60,356 nucleotides of DNA. Origin: Mycobacteriales bacterium. GTDB taxonomy: Bacteria; Actinomycetota; Actinomycetes; Mycobacteriales; CADCTP01. Positions within the stretch are counted from its first letter, which is position 1. The number at the start of each line of letters is the position of its first letter. The position numbers were made by a program, and so were the translations under genes. This document shows positions 17,461 through 26,944 of this stretch, one piece after another. The stretch covers positions 1 to 60,356 of the forward strand of contig DASYKU010000077.1 in assembly GCA_035995165.1 (NCBI GenBank). The letters run 5' to 3'. A model generated the notes under the pieces. The model did no database searches and was not told the origin of the DNA. It saw nothing but the letters and a program-made list of their open reading frames with translations.

Positions 17461-18750
17461 CTACGGCGATCGCGGGATCTCTCCTGCGGGTGGGTCGGCC
17501 GCGGCGCCCCGACCCTTCCAGGCCTGACTGGCGAGCAGTTCCCGCAGCAGCAACCGGCGGCAGCGCGGCTGGTCGGCCAGCTCGACCGCCAGCACCGTCA
17601 GTAGCAGCCACATCACCGCGGCGACGGACACCGTTGTGAGCACAGGCAGCCACAGCCGGCCGAATTCGTGGACGGCGATCTGTGTCGCCCAGATCCGCCA
17701 GTACAGCACCGTGTTGACGAGGTATCCGACGGCGTAGGAGATGACGAAGGCTGTCAGGAACGGCAGCAGCGTCTTGTCCTGCCGCCGCTCCCTGATGGGT
17801 TCGTCGCGAACGGGCAGCACCACCGAGAGGATGTTCCCGGCGCCGAGCCAGAGCAGGATCATGGTGAACAGCAGGCCGAACGCGACGACGAGCGCGTCGA
17901 CGTCGCCGCTTCTCCACGCCAGCAGCAGGCTCAGCAGCAGGCCGGCCGTGCCGACCAGGATGAGCAGGACGAGGTTCTTGACCAGGAGCAGATGCCACAG
18001 CCGGACACCTCCGGACAGCGCGGCGCGGACTCTGGCCGCATCCATGCTCATGGCATTGGTACACACCACGCTCCCAACCACGCCGGACAGCGCGAAAAGC
18101 GCCAGGTAAGGAAGAAACTCCTCCTTCACGTCCCACCGGTACAGCCGCAGGAAGCCCAGGTAGGCCAGGCCCAGCGCCAGGCTGATCCCCAGCCGCACGG
18201 CCAGCGGCCGCGGCCGCTGCCGCACCACGTGCGCGAGCTCGGCCCTCAGGCCGGTACGCAGCGCGCGGCCATGGCGCGCGACGAGGGTCGCGCCCACGAG
18301 CGGCACGTAACCACGGACGGCCGCGGCGACCTGATCCGTGTCGCCGGTCTCCAGTACGGCCAGCCGCGCGCGCAGGACGGCCAGGCTTGCTTCACCCAGC
18401 GCGATCCGGGCGACCGCGACCGCAGCGGCCGCATCGGCCTCGGTCCGGATGGCGACCGCGGTCGCCTCGTCGGAGGTCGATCCGTCCTCGGACGGCCGCG
18501 GCTCGGGAGGCGAGGATTCGGTGCGGTCGCGAAGTCGCCGCTGCCAGTCCGCGGACGCGGCCACCGCGGACAGCTCCGATCCGCCCAGCGTCGCCCGCTC
18601 GATTTCCAGCGCTCGGGACGCGTCGGTGGCCAAGCGGTCGATCGCCCGACGGTCAAGCCACTTCGCCGACCGCGCCACGGCCTCGGCCCCGCTGGCCCGG
18701 GCCGCAACCTCGGCGAGATCGTCCGCCGCCGCCATCAGTCGTCCCATCAC
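17461..18750 (-). CDS. Multi-pass membrane protein, ABC-2-like permease fold
   Basis: The 429-residue protein has a soluble, Ala/Arg-rich N-terminal half of about 175 residues with no recognised domain. About six or seven hydrophobic segments follow (LGISLALGLAYLGFLRLY, LPYLALFALSGVVGSVVC, LLLVKNLVLLILVGTAGLLL, LVVAFGLLFTMILLWLGAG and others). The spacing, with a soluble loop and RDEPIRERRQDK between helices, resembles ABC-2 type permeases, but no ATPase gene lies next to it. Family unassigned. It converges on the serine hydrolase gene and ends 51 bases from it. Confidence 0.7.
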   Translation of the reverse strand: MMGRLMAAADDLAEVAARASGAEAVARSAKWLDRRAIDRLATDASRALEIERATLGGSELSAVAASADWQRRLRDRTESSPPEPRPSEDGSTSDEATAVAIRTEADAAAAVAVARIALGEASLAVLRARLAVLETGDTDQVAAAVRGYVPLVGATLVARHGRALRTGLRAELAHVVRQRPRPLAVRLGISLALGLAYLGFLRLYRWDVKEEFLPYLALFALSGVVGSVVCTNAMSMDAARVRAALSGGVRLWHLLLVKNLVLLILVGTAGLLLSLLLAWRSGDVDALVVAFGLLFTMILLWLGAGNILSVVLPVRDEPIRERRQDKTLLPFLTAFVISYAVGYLVNTVLYWRIWATQIAVHEFGRLWLPVLTTVSVAAVMWLLLTVLAVELADQPRCRRLLLRELLASQAWKGRGAAADPPAGEIPRSP

Positions 18751-18801
18751 TCAGACCGTCCGACGCCGTCGAGCTGCCGCGGCGCGCACAGTTCCGTCGT
18801 C

Positions 18802-19278
18802 TCAGTACGGCGACCGATCACGTGGCTGCACCCGCAGCGAGCGACGCCCCGCGGCCGCCAGCAACGCGCCGATCGCGATCCCGACCACGACGTTGATGAG
18901 GCACGTGGCGAGTCGGGAGGACAGCGTCGCGTCGGCGGCGAAGGGCACCAGTGCGGCGACGAGGGTGAGCAGGCCGACGATCCAGCCGAAGAACAGGAAC
19001 GGGTGCGGAGTCACCAGCAGCAGTAGGTGCAGCAGGCCGGTGGCGGCCAGAGCGACCAGCGCCACGGCGACGGTGTAGCCGGCCGTGCTCCGGTCGCCCC
19101 AGGTCCCGTCGGCCCTCGCCGCCAGCAGCGGCACGGACAAGATGCCGCGGGCGAACAGGATGCCGACGAGCGCGACGAGGGCCGCGATCACGGCGGTGAC
19201 GGCCCCGGACGTCCACAGCAGAGCCGGGTCGAGCCGGGACTCTGCCGCGGGTTCGTCGGCTCGGTAGCGCCGTGTCAT
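18802..19278 (-). CDS. DUF6069-type four-helix membrane protein
   Basis: The 158-residue protein has four transmembrane helices. It carries the family pattern LWTSGAVTAVIAALVALVGI, the RGILSVPLLA loop, ATGLLHLLLLVTPHPFLFFGW and LVPFAADATLSSRLATCLIN. Family length and order fit DUF6069 well. Function is unknown. The start at 19278 is followed immediately by the polar segment RRYRADEPA. It lies 51 bases upstream of the larger membrane protein on the same strand, so the two may be co-transcribed. Confidence 0.8.
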   Translation of the reverse strand: MTRRYRADEPAAESRLDPALLWTSGAVTAVIAALVALVGILFARGILSVPLLAARADGTWGDRSTAGYTVAVALVALAATGLLHLLLLVTPHPFLFFGWIVGLLTLVAALVPFAADATLSSRLATCLINVVVGIAIGALLAAAGRRSLRVQPRDRSPY

Positions 19279-19487
19279 GGATCGGTCTCCCCTGGCTCGA
19301 CAGCTCGCTGGCTCGACCGTAGGTCGACACTGCCGGCCGGGGCGTCACCCTGAGGGGATGGTCGGGGTCATCCGGGCCGGGTCCGGTGCAGCCCGGTCGG
19401 CCCGGACCGGACACCGACGACTGCCTCATTCGGACCGCATGAAAGGTCGGTCGGCGGGCCCCGCGGCCCTCCCCTACGCCTAGCATC

Positions 19488-21584
19488 ATGGTCGTGACCG
19501 GCTGGAGGCCGTCCTCAGCGATATGCGTGGTGGGGTCTCTCCTGCTGCTGCTGGGAATCCTGGCCGGGGCGGTCAACCGCAGCGTTGTGGACGGCGCGAG
19601 GTTCGCCGAGCACGTCGACGTCATCCGTACGGACCCGGTGGTGGCGCGCCAGGTCGGGACGGCGATCACCGTTCGGCTGCTGGTCGTCGACCCGGACCTG
19701 GTGGCGGTGCGGCCGCTGCTGGAGGCGGCCGCGACCTCGCTGGTGTCGAGTCCCTCCTTCGGCCCGGTGGTACGGGCGGCGGTCCGGCAGGCCCATCGGG
19801 CTGCGACGAGCGACGACCCGGGCCAGATCGTGCTCCGGCTCGCCGACCTGGGAGTGGTGCTGGCCGGCGTGCTGCGGGTCGTGGCGCCCTCGGAGGCGGC
19901 TCGGATACCGGCCGACCTGGACCTGACGCTGGCGCAGTTGGGTGGTCGGACCGTCGGTGCCCGAACGGTCCGGCTGACCCGGACGGTCGGCGTGCTGGCC
20001 TGGTTGCTGCCTTTCCTCGCGCTCTGCCTGTTCGCCGCTGCCGTGGCGTTGGCCGACGACCGACGGCGTGTGACGGTGACGGTGGGCCGGGGCCTGGTGG
20101 CGGTGGGCGCGGGGGTCGGCGCCGTGGCGTTGGCCGGTGCGCTGGCCGGGACGCTGGTGAACACCGACACTCTGCGCGGCGCGCTGGTGGCCGCGGCGGC
20201 GCGGGAGTTCGGCGGGACGCTGTGGTGGGTGGCGGCCGTGCCCGCCACGGCCGGCGCGCTCGTGGTGGCGGCCGGCTCGGACCGGCTGCCCCGGCTGGAC
20301 GCCGCCACCCTCCGGCGCGCCTGGGACCGGTTGACCCCGCCGGCGCCGGGGCGGTGGTGGCGGATCGGTCGGGGGGCCGCCCTCCTGCTGGTCGGGCTGG
20401 GCCTGCTGGTGCGTCCGGCATTGATCGCCCGGCTGGTTGCCGTCGTCGGCGGCATCCTGCTCGGGGTGGCCGGCATCGGCGAGCTGACCGCACCGCTCGG
20501 GACGCGGCAGCGCCCGGAACCGGCCCCGGCGTCCTGGCTGCGCCGCCGGCCGGCTGCTGTCGGCGGGGCCGCCGGACTGGCCGCGCTGCTCGTCGTCGTC
20601 CTGCTCGGCGCCGTTCCGGCCGACCGGCGATTGCCCGCGGCCACGACCGGGACGACCGGCTGCAACGGACACGAGGAGCTGTGCGGCCGCAGTTACGCCG
20701 ACGTCGCCTTCCCGGCCACCCACAACGCGATGGCCGCGGCCGACGAGCCGGGCTGGTTCCTCCCGGAGCAGCCGACCGGCCTCGTCGGCCAGCTCGACGC
20801 CGGCATTCGGGTGCTGCTCATCGACGCCTGGTACGGCCAGCGCACCTCCCGGCCCGGTCTGGTCGCGACCGCGCCGGCCAGTCACGCCGCCGCACTGGCC
20901 GCGGCCGAGCGCGACTTCGGGAAGCCGGCGGTGACGAGCGCGCTGCGGATCCGGGACGCGGTCACCACCCGTCCGACCGGCCCGGTCGAGCCCTACCTCT
21001 GCCACGGACTGTGCGAGATCGGCGCCACCGAGTGGGCGCCGGAGATGACCCGGGTCCGGGCCTGGCTGGATGCCCACCCGCGCGAGGTCGTGACCTTCGT
21101 CATCGAGGACTCGGTGTCGCCCGCCGACACCGCCGCGGTCTTCGCCCGGGCGGGCCTGAGCCCCCTGGTGCACACCCAGCGGTCCGGCCAGCCCTGGCCG
21201 ACGCTCGAGGAGATGATCGACTCCGGTCGCCGGGTCGTGGTGATGATGGAGCGGCAGGGCGGCGGTGCGGCGTACCCGTGGCTGATGCCCGCCTTCGAAT
21301 GGATCCAGGACACGCCGTACCGCAACCCGACCGCGGCCGACCTGAGTTGCCGGCGCGAGCGCGGCACGGACGCGAACCCGCTGCTGCTGGTCAACTACTG
21401 GCTCGGCAACGACTTCCGCTCGCTGGTGACCGACGCCCGGGCGATCAACGCGCTCGCCGTGCTGGCGCCGTACCTGGCCAGGTGCGAGGCGGAACGTGGA
21501 ACGCGGCCGAACTTCGTGGCCGTGAACTACTTCGACCAGGGCGACCTTTTCCGGGCTGTCGACGAACTCAATGGAGTCGGCTGA
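19488..21584 (+). CDS. Multi-pass membrane protein with C-terminal PI-PLC-like domain
   Basis: The 698-residue protein has about seven transmembrane helices in the first 380 residues with an extracytoplasmic domain between the first and second. A PLC-like phosphodiesterase TIM barrel of about 310 residues follows. The two catalytic histidines of the PI-PLC X box are recognisable as His412 (FPATHNAM) and His506 (LCHGLCEIG), with LIDAWYG and FVIEDSVS giving the metal and substrate regions. Paired Cys residues in this domain suggest that it is outside the cell. Possible roles are phospholipid or glycerol-phospholipid hydrolysis. Upstream bases 19279-19487 hold no gene. ATG at 19488 or GTG at 19494 could start it. 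Confidence 0.85.
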   Translation: MVVTGWRPSSAICVVGSLLLLLGILAGAVNRSVVDGARFAEHVDVIRTDPVVARQVGTAITVRLLVVDPDLVAVRPLLEAAATSLVSSPSFGPVVRAAVRQAHRAATSDDPGQIVLRLADLGVVLAGVLRVVAPSEAARIPADLDLTLAQLGGRTVGARTVRLTRTVGVLAWLLPFLALCLFAAAVALADDRRRVTVTVGRGLVAVGAGVGAVALAGALAGTLVNTDTLRGALVAAAAREFGGTLWWVAAVPATAGALVVAAGSDRLPRLDAATLRRAWDRLTPPAPGRWWRIGRGAALLLVGLGLLVRPALIARLVAVVGGILLGVAGIGELTAPLGTRQRPEPAPASWLRRRPAAVGGAAGLAALLVVVLLGAVPADRRLPAATTGTTGCNGHEELCGRSYADVAFPATHNAMAAADEPGWFLPEQPTGLVGQLDAGIRVLLIDAWYGQRTSRPGLVATAPASHAAALAAAERDFGKPAVTSALRIRDAVTTRPTGPVEPYLCHGLCEIGATEWAPEMTRVRAWLDAHPREVVTFVIEDSVSPADTAAVFARAGLSPLVHTQRSGQPWPTLEEMIDSGRRVVVMMERQGGGAAYPWLMPAFEWIQDTPYRNPTAADLSCRRERGTDANPLLLVNYWLGNDFRSLVTDARAINALAVLAPYLARCEAERGTRPNFVAVNYFDQGDLFRAVDELNGVG

Positions 21585-21602
21585 CGTCGCCCAGCTGGCG
21601 TC

Positions 21603-21617
21603 CTGGCCGCAGGCCAG
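21603..21617. terminator. Hairpin between convergent genes
   Basis: CTGGCC-GCA-GGCCAG is a perfect six-base stem with a three-base loop, 18 bases past the stop of the PI-PLC-like gene and in the gap before the convergent protease gene. It has no T-run, so terminator activity is inferred from place and stem only. Confidence 0.45.
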
Positions 21618-21683
21618 CGCATCGCCGCCCGTCCGAACGATCGAGCACCGAGCCGGTCGATCGGCCTCCGCCGCCGGCGACCG

Positions 21684-22787
21684 TCAGTCGGTCGAGGGCG
21701 GCCGGGCGGCCAGGGTGACGGTGGCGTCGGCGCTGGACCCGGACCGCCGGAAGGTCAGCCGCACCTGCTGTCCCGGGCCGGTGGTGAGCGACAGCGCCTC
21801 GAGCTGGTCGGGGTCGCTCAGTTCCACGCCGTCCAGGGCGGTGAGCAGGTCGCCGCGGCGCAGCCCGGCGGCCTGGGCCGGACCGCCGGTCGTGACCGCG
21901 GTGACGAAGAGGCCGCCGTGGTCGTCGTCCTGGGATGGGAACGGCGCGACCTGCAGCCCGAGGTAGGAGTGGCTGACCGTGCCCGTGCCGATGAGCTGGT
22001 CGGCGATCCGCATGGCAGAGTCGACGGGGATGGCGAAGCCGATCCCGATGCTGCCGCCGCCGGCGTTGCCCTGCTCGTCCGGGACGCTGGCACCGGCGGT
22101 GGGGACGCCGACCAGCCGGGCCGAGCAGTCCACCAGCGCGCCGCCGCTGTTGCCCGGGTTGATCGCGGCGTCGGTCTGCACGGCCGAGGCCAGCAGGGCG
22201 GAGCCGGCGTCGTCGGACGGGACCCGGACCGTACGGCCGAGCGCGCTGACCACGCCGGTCGTGACCGTGCTGGACAGCCCGAGCGGCGCGCCCAGCGCGA
22301 CCACCGGCTGGCCGACGGTCAGCCGCGCGGACGAGCCGATCACGATCGCCGGCAGCGGGCGACCGGTGTCGACCTTGAGCACCGCGAGGTCGGTCTGCGG
22401 GTCCCGGCCCACGATGCGGGCCGGGGTGACGCTTCCGTCGTCGAACACGACGCCGACCTGACCGGTGCTGCCGGCCGGGGAGATGACGTGGTCGTTGGTC
22501 AGCACGTACCCCTCGGCGCGGATCACCTCGCCGGACCCGGTACCGGCCCCGGCGGCGCCCTGGGCCCGGATCGTCACGACCGCCGGCAGCCCGCGGGCGG
22601 CGACGTCGGCGGCCGAGCACACCCGCGCGCCGTCGTCCCGGTCCAGGGCCGCGCCGCCCAGGCCGCCCACGAGCGCGGCCCCCAGCACCGCCACGCCGGC
22701 CAGCCCCCACCACCGGCCCGAGGGCCTGCGGGCGCTCCGGTCCGCTCCGGACGGCGCCTGTGGTCGACCGGCTGTGTCCTCGTCCAC
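21684..22787 (-). CDS. Trypsin-like serine protease with PDZ domain (HtrA/DegP-like)
   Basis: The 367-residue protein has a cytoplasmic N-terminus, one transmembrane anchor (WWGLAGVAVLGAALVGGL, residues 26-43), a trypsin-fold domain and a PDZ domain. The catalytic triad is visible as His100 (TNDHVIS), Asp133 (QTDLAVL) and Ser214 (NPGNSGGAL). The PDZ domain starts near LGLQVAPFPSQDDDHGGLFV and includes GGPAQAAGLRRGDLLTALDG. It is a membrane-bound envelope protease of the HtrA class, as used in actinobacterial cell-envelope quality control. The start at 22787 gives a normal cytoplasmic leader. It lies 63 bases downstream of the DUF1269 gene. Confidence 0.93.
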   Translation of the reverse strand: MDEDTAGRPQAPSGADRSARRPSGRWWGLAGVAVLGAALVGGLGGAALDRDDGARVCSAADVAARGLPAVVTIRAQGAAGAGTGSGEVIRAEGYVLTNDHVISPAGSTGQVGVVFDDGSVTPARIVGRDPQTDLAVLKVDTGRPLPAIVIGSSARLTVGQPVVALGAPLGLSSTVTTGVVSALGRTVRVPSDDAGSALLASAVQTDAAINPGNSGGALVDCSARLVGVPTAGASVPDEQGNAGGGSIGIGFAIPVDSAMRIADQLIGTGTVSHSYLGLQVAPFPSQDDDHGGLFVTAVTTGGPAQAAGLRRGDLLTALDGVELSDPDQLEALSLTTGPGQQVRLTFRRSGSSADATVTLAARPPSTD

Positions 22788-22850
22788 CGGATCCCTCTCG
22801 CGTGGTCGGGCCCGCGCGACGGCCCGGTCGCGCTGGCTACTGGCCGCGGG

Positions 22851-23336
22851 CTAGGCCGCGAACGCCTCCAGCAGCGCCTTCTCCTGCTCATCGGTCATGT
22901 TGGTGAACACCAGCTCCGACTGCCGGCCCTTGAACGCCGCGCTCACCTTGTCCAGCACGGTGTCGGACGTCAGCAGGAACAGCGCCGACGTACCCGGGGT
23001 CACCTGGTCCCGGGTCTGCTTGATGAACTCGTCATCGATCCCGACATCGAGCAGCGATCCCGACAACGCGCCCGCCGCCGCGCCGAGGGCCAGGCCGAGT
23101 AGCGGGACGAAGAAGATCAGCCCGAACAGCAGTCCCCAGAACGCGCCGCCCAGCGCGCCCCGGCCGGCCAGGTTGTGCAGCTGTCGCGTCTTCGGTCGCT
23201 TCGCCTTGGACTCCCACGACACGATCGCCGCGTCGTGCACGGTGACCAGTCCCTGCTTGGACAGCTCCTGCAAGGTGGTGGCGGCCTCGTCGGCGCCCTC
23301 GGGCGTGTCGAACCGCCACACCGTCAATCGCTCCAT
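22851..23336 (-). CDS. DUF1269 domain membrane-associated protein
   Basis: The 161-residue protein begins with a ferredoxin-like domain (LTVWRFDTPEGADEAATTLQ, LVTVHDAAIVSWE). A Gly/Ala hydrophobic hairpin (GGAFWGLLFGLIFFVPLLGL, GAAAGALSGSLLD) follows, then a C-terminal domain containing FIKQTRDQVTPGTSALFLL. This is the DUF1269 arrangement; family members are stress-linked and function is unknown. The ATG at 23336 is preceded by GAGGAG and is preferred to the longer start at 23402. It probably shares a transcript with the HtrA-like protease just downstream. Confidence 0.88.
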   Translation of the reverse strand: MERLTVWRFDTPEGADEAATTLQELSKQGLVTVHDAAIVSWESKAKRPKTRQLHNLAGRGALGGAFWGLLFGLIFFVPLLGLALGAAAGALSGSLLDVGIDDEFIKQTRDQVTPGTSALFLLTSDTVLDKVSAAFKGRQSELVFTNMTDEQEKALLEAFAA

Positions 23337-23608
23337 GTGGGAGTCTCCTCTCCTCGTCGTCCCACGGATGTGGTCCACCGGATCCCGCCCGGCGGGCCAC
23401 ATCGCACGTCACCGAGTTCCGCCGGACAGACGCCATCGTCGGGTCCGCCGGACGCAGGTGCCTCACTCGTCCCGGATGAGCGCCGTCCGAGAAGGCCGGT
23501 CAGCAGGGGTCCGCTCCGGCGCCGTCCCGTCGGCGGCGCCGGCCGGCCCGACCGGCCCCCGGAGGCGACTCACCCGGAAGGGACGAGCCCCACAGCCCGG
23601 GCGGCTCG

Positions 23609-23863
23609 TCACGCCGGCGTCTGCTTGTCGTCCGGCGGTGACCCGGAGACGTGGCTCCCGGGCTCGCGCAGCGCGAGCTTCACGTCCACGAGCTCGAGCC
23701 CCAGCGCCCGAACCTGGTGGAGGACGGCGTGCAGGCCCGCCTGGTCCAGCTCACCGGACAGGACCGTCGCCGTGGGTTCGACGTCGACCGCCAGGTCGGC
23801 GAACGCCTCCCGGCCGGCGGCACCCAGCGCACCGACGACCCGGACCTCATACGTGTCGCCCAC
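23609..23863 (-). CDS. Small conserved protein A (copy 1 of B-A module)
   Basis: The 84-residue soluble protein has the core YEVRVVGALGAAGREAFADL, GELDQAGLHAVLHQVRALG and LELVDV. GTG at 23863 is preceded by AGGAGG and fits the family core. It has a close paralog at 33872-34129 (most of the first 62 positions identical) and more distant relatives (protein B) at 23947-24165 and 34205-34411. All share a YE-[IV]-R start and a GE-x-DQ-x2-LH motif. The predicted fold is alternating strand and helix. Function unknown; I have the impression that similar small proteins occur in other actinobacteria. It is the last gene behind a LAL regulator. Confidence 0.8.
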   Translation of the reverse strand: MGDTYEVRVVGALGAAGREAFADLAVDVEPTATVLSGELDQAGLHAVLHQVRALGLELVDVKLALREPGSHVSGSPPDDKQTPA

Positions 23864-23946
23864 CCTGACCTCCTCGACCGACTCGGCGTCGCCGGGCTGG
23901 GCGGGTACACCGGCCGACCCGGTGATCCGCCCGGGCACCGGACCGC

Positions 23947-24165
23947 TCAGCCCGCGCGTCGGGGGGATCCTCGAGTTCGCCGGAGGTCCAGGAGCTCCCA
24001 CCGCATGATCCTGATCCGTTGCAGCACGCCGTGCAGCGCCGACTGGTCCGGCTCACCGCAGATCAGGACGACCGCGTCCGCCGCGATGACGTCGAGCCCG
24101 CCGACCGCGTCCTCGGTGCTCCGATCGGAAGCGCCGGACGACCTGATCTCGTATCGAGCGGACAC
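23947..24165 (-). CDS. Small conserved protein B (copy 1 of B-A module)
   Basis: The 72-residue protein starts VSARYEIRSSG at a GTG with GGAGG about ten bases before it. It carries the diagnostic CGEPDQSALHGVLQRIRIMR and WELLDLRR segments. It is related to protein A just downstream, which it precedes by 83 bases, and more closely to protein B' at 34205-34411. The LAL regulator at 24251-26863 ends 85 bases upstream, so the regulator, B and A may be one operon. The conserved Asp-Gln and Leu-His pairs are the best candidates for functional residues. Role unknown. Confidence 0.75.
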   Translation of the reverse strand: MSARYEIRSSGASDRSTEDAVGGLDVIAADAVVLICGEPDQSALHGVLQRIRIMRWELLDLRRTRGSPRRAG

Positions 24166-24250
24166 CGGCACCTCCGTGCGACGTCGCGTCCGGACGGCGC
24201 CAGCATGTCCGCCGATGGGCCGCAGCACGTCACCCGAACGGCATGACGCC

Positions 24251-26863
24251 TCAGAGCAGCTCGAGCTCCCGGGCGCGGAACACCGCATCGCGGCGCCGGC
24301 CCACCGACAGCTTGCGGTAGATGGCCGAGAGGTGGGTCTTCACGGTGTTCACCGAGAGGCAGAGCTCGTCGGCGATCTCCATGGTCGCCATGCTGGTCGC
24401 CATCAGCCTCAGCACGGCCTGCTCGCGATGGGTGAGCGGCTCGGGGAGGCTTGCCGCCGGCGCCGCCGTGGCACCGGTCGGGGCGAGGCTCGACATCCCC
24501 GCCGGCCAGCGCGCGGCCAGCATGGGATGCCGGCTGAGCACCGGGCCGAGCGCCTCGGTGGCCTGGACGAAGGGCAGCACGATGTCCTCGCCGCCGATGT
24601 CCAGGGCCCGGTCCAGCAGCTCCAGCGCCCGGCCGTCCTCGCCGCGGTGGTGCGCGATGTCGGCCTCGCACAGCACGGCGTCGATGAGCAGTTGCCGGGT
24701 CACGTACGGGCTGGGGGTCGTGGTGACGCTGCGTACGAGGGCAGCGGCGGTGTCGAGGTCGCCCAGCGCGAGGTGGGCCCGCGCGGTGGCGACCGCGGTG
24801 ACGATGGCCAGCGGGGTGCCGCGGTGCGGCTCCAGCCCCTGGAGCGCGGCTGTGGGGTGCCCCAGCGCGATCTCGATCGCGGCCAGCTCGCAGTCGCGGA
24901 GCGCGCCGTACAGGCCGGTCGCCGTGACCGCGAGCGCGGAGTTGTTCCGCAGCACGTCGCGGGCCCGGCGGAGTTCGCCGCAGGCAGCCAGGAAAGTCGC
25001 TTGCACGAAGGCGACCGTGGCCGCCTGCCCGGTGTCGGCGTAAACCGGACCGACCGCATGGACCCGCCGCATCGCCGCCGCCATGCCGGCCAGGTCGGCC
25101 TTGGCGTGCGCGCGGCGGGCGAGTGCGAGGTCGAGCACCACCGGCCGGGGAAGCTCGGGATGCCGGTCGAGCAGGGTGTCCGCGCGGTCGGCCGCGTCGT
25201 CGGCGCTGCGCGGCCGCCCGGCGGACACGCCGACGAAGACGAGCATGGACAGGACGTCGAGCTCCACCGCCGGCATCCCAAGCTCCACCACGTCCAGCGC
25301 ACGCTGGAGCAGCGGCTCCACGTCCTGCGGCCGGCCGGCGCTGAACCGGGCCCGGGCCTGCATCAGCAGGACGCTGGCCCGCAAGCCCGGCACGCCGTCC
25401 ACTGCGGCCCGCAGATCCTCGTCGGACAGCAGTCGCTCGGCCGCGGCGTCGACGACGGCGAAGGCCCCGGCCTTGCGGCCCAGCATCACTTCGACGAGGC
25501 AGTCGGTGACCCTGAGATCGGGATCGGTGTCGTTCAGGTCCGGCCGGTCGGCCTGGAGCTGGGCCAGCTCGACCGCCGCCGTCCCCGGATCCGCGGAGAT
25601 GGCGATGATCGCCCGGTCGGCCCCGTCGTACCCGAGCAGCTCGGCCGGCGTGGCGCCCGCCGGTGGTCGGCCGTTCGCCAGCTGCCGGAGACCGGCCTTG
25701 TCCATGTCCTGGTTGCTGACGAAGGCCTCGGCCAGGCCGCCGTGGACGAGCAGCGACCGGGTCGCCGACGCGTCCCCGGCTTGTACGGTCCACCGCAGCG
25801 CACCGGCCATGTCCCCGTGCCGGCGGTACCAGTCCGCGGCCTGCGCGTACTGCGCCCGCTCCTCGCCGGGAGGTTGCCGATGGGCGAGATGGCGCAGGAC
25901 CTCACGGAACAACTGGTGGTAGCGGAAGGTGGTCTGAGCCGGGTCGAGCGGGATCACGAAGGAGTTGGCCCGGGCCAGCGTGGCCAGCAGCGCGCCCGAA
26001 CCCTCGATACCGGTGACCGCTTCGGCCAGCGGCCCGGTGACGTCGTCGAGGAAGCTGGTCCGGATCAGCAGGCGCTGGACGCTCTCGGGCAGGAGGTTGA
26101 GCACCTCGGCGGTCAGGTACTCGCCGACGCTGCCCTGGTCCATGGCGAACACCGCGACGAACTCCGCCGGCCGCTCGATGTGCTCCATCCGCAGCGCCGC
26201 CAGCCGCATCCCGGCCGGCCAACCCTCCGTGCGCCGAGCCAGCAGCCCCAGATCCTCGTCCCCCAGCGAGACGCCGTGCTCACCGAGGAGCGCGCGCGCC
26301 TCCGGCTGCGTCATGGCCAACTCGGCCGCCCGTATCTCGTGCATCTGGCCGGCCAACCGGTATCGGTGCAGCGGTAGGAGGGGGTCGCTGCGGGCCGAGA
26401 TCAGCAGCCGCACCCGATGGGACCAGCGGTACACCACCCGGTCCAGCCCCTCCAGAATTTCCGGGTCGGTCAGCAGGTGCGCGTCGTCGAGCACCATCGT
26501 CAGCCGGTGGGCCGGTTCGGCGGCCCGGCCGAAGGCGAAGTCGAGCAGGTCGACGGTGCCGCCGCTGGTCCACGCGGTCGGCGGGAACTCCTGCCCGGCG
26601 GCCCGGCCCGCTTCCAGGAACTGACGCCAGAACCGGCGGGGATCGTCGTCGGCGGCCGTCAGCGCCAGCCAGGCCACCGGCCGCGTCTGGCGATGGGCCC
26701 ACTCGCTCAGCAGCACGGTCTTTCCGGTGCCGGCGCCGGCGGACAACACCGTCAGCGCGACCGGGCAGGCCTCGTCGAGGCGGTCGAGCAACCGAGTCCG
26801 CGAGAGGTGTCGGGGAGGCACGAACGGAGCCACGAACCGTTGATCGGACACCATCGCCGTCAT
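24251..26863 (-). CDS. LAL/MalT-type LuxR transcriptional regulator
   Basis: The 870-residue protein resembles MalT: an N-terminal NTPase with Walker A SAGAGTGKT near residues 40-48 and LTMVLDDAHLL as Walker B, a winged-helix and superhelical TPR region, and a C-terminal LuxR helix-turn-helix (LTHREQAVLRLMATSMATME, LSVNTVKTHLSAIYRKLSVG). Length is normal for the class. The ATG at 26863 is about 120 bases downstream of a consensus-like promoter and an intervening palindrome. The small B and A proteins follow, which suggests that it controls or works with them. Inducer unknown. Neighbouring HtrA and DUF1269 genes hint at envelope stress, but that is only inference. Confidence 0.9.
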   Translation of the reverse strand: MTAMVSDQRFVAPFVPPRHLSRTRLLDRLDEACPVALTVLSAGAGTGKTVLLSEWAHRQTRPVAWLALTAADDDPRRFWRQFLEAGRAAGQEFPPTAWTSGGTVDLLDFAFGRAAEPAHRLTMVLDDAHLLTDPEILEGLDRVVYRWSHRVRLLISARSDPLLPLHRYRLAGQMHEIRAAELAMTQPEARALLGEHGVSLGDEDLGLLARRTEGWPAGMRLAALRMEHIERPAEFVAVFAMDQGSVGEYLTAEVLNLLPESVQRLLIRTSFLDDVTGPLAEAVTGIEGSGALLATLARANSFVIPLDPAQTTFRYHQLFREVLRHLAHRQPPGEERAQYAQAADWYRRHGDMAGALRWTVQAGDASATRSLLVHGGLAEAFVSNQDMDKAGLRQLANGRPPAGATPAELLGYDGADRAIIAISADPGTAAVELAQLQADRPDLNDTDPDLRVTDCLVEVMLGRKAGAFAVVDAAAERLLSDEDLRAAVDGVPGLRASVLLMQARARFSAGRPQDVEPLLQRALDVVELGMPAVELDVLSMLVFVGVSAGRPRSADDAADRADTLLDRHPELPRPVVLDLALARRAHAKADLAGMAAAMRRVHAVGPVYADTGQAATVAFVQATFLAACGELRRARDVLRNNSALAVTATGLYGALRDCELAAIEIALGHPTAALQGLEPHRGTPLAIVTAVATARAHLALGDLDTAAALVRSVTTTPSPYVTRQLLIDAVLCEADIAHHRGEDGRALELLDRALDIGGEDIVLPFVQATEALGPVLSRHPMLAARWPAGMSSLAPTGATAAPAASLPEPLTHREQAVLRLMATSMATMEIADELCLSVNTVKTHLSAIYRKLSVGRRRDAVFRARELELL

Positions 26864-26944
26864 GCCCGCCTCCGCCCGGCTGACCGTGTTGTCTCACGGT
26901 CCCCGGACGCCGGATCGTCTGGATGAAGACCATCCCTCACTGAC

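Noticed and set aside
19523-21718. A 731-codon plus-strand frame overlapping the PI-PLC-like gene
   Set aside because: The frame at 19488 has helices and both PI-PLC histidines. This one is Arg/Gly-rich.
23651-26377. A 908-codon plus-strand frame across the second LAL gene
   Set aside because: It has the same shadow composition and is antisense to a motif-bearing LAL protein and the B and A genes.
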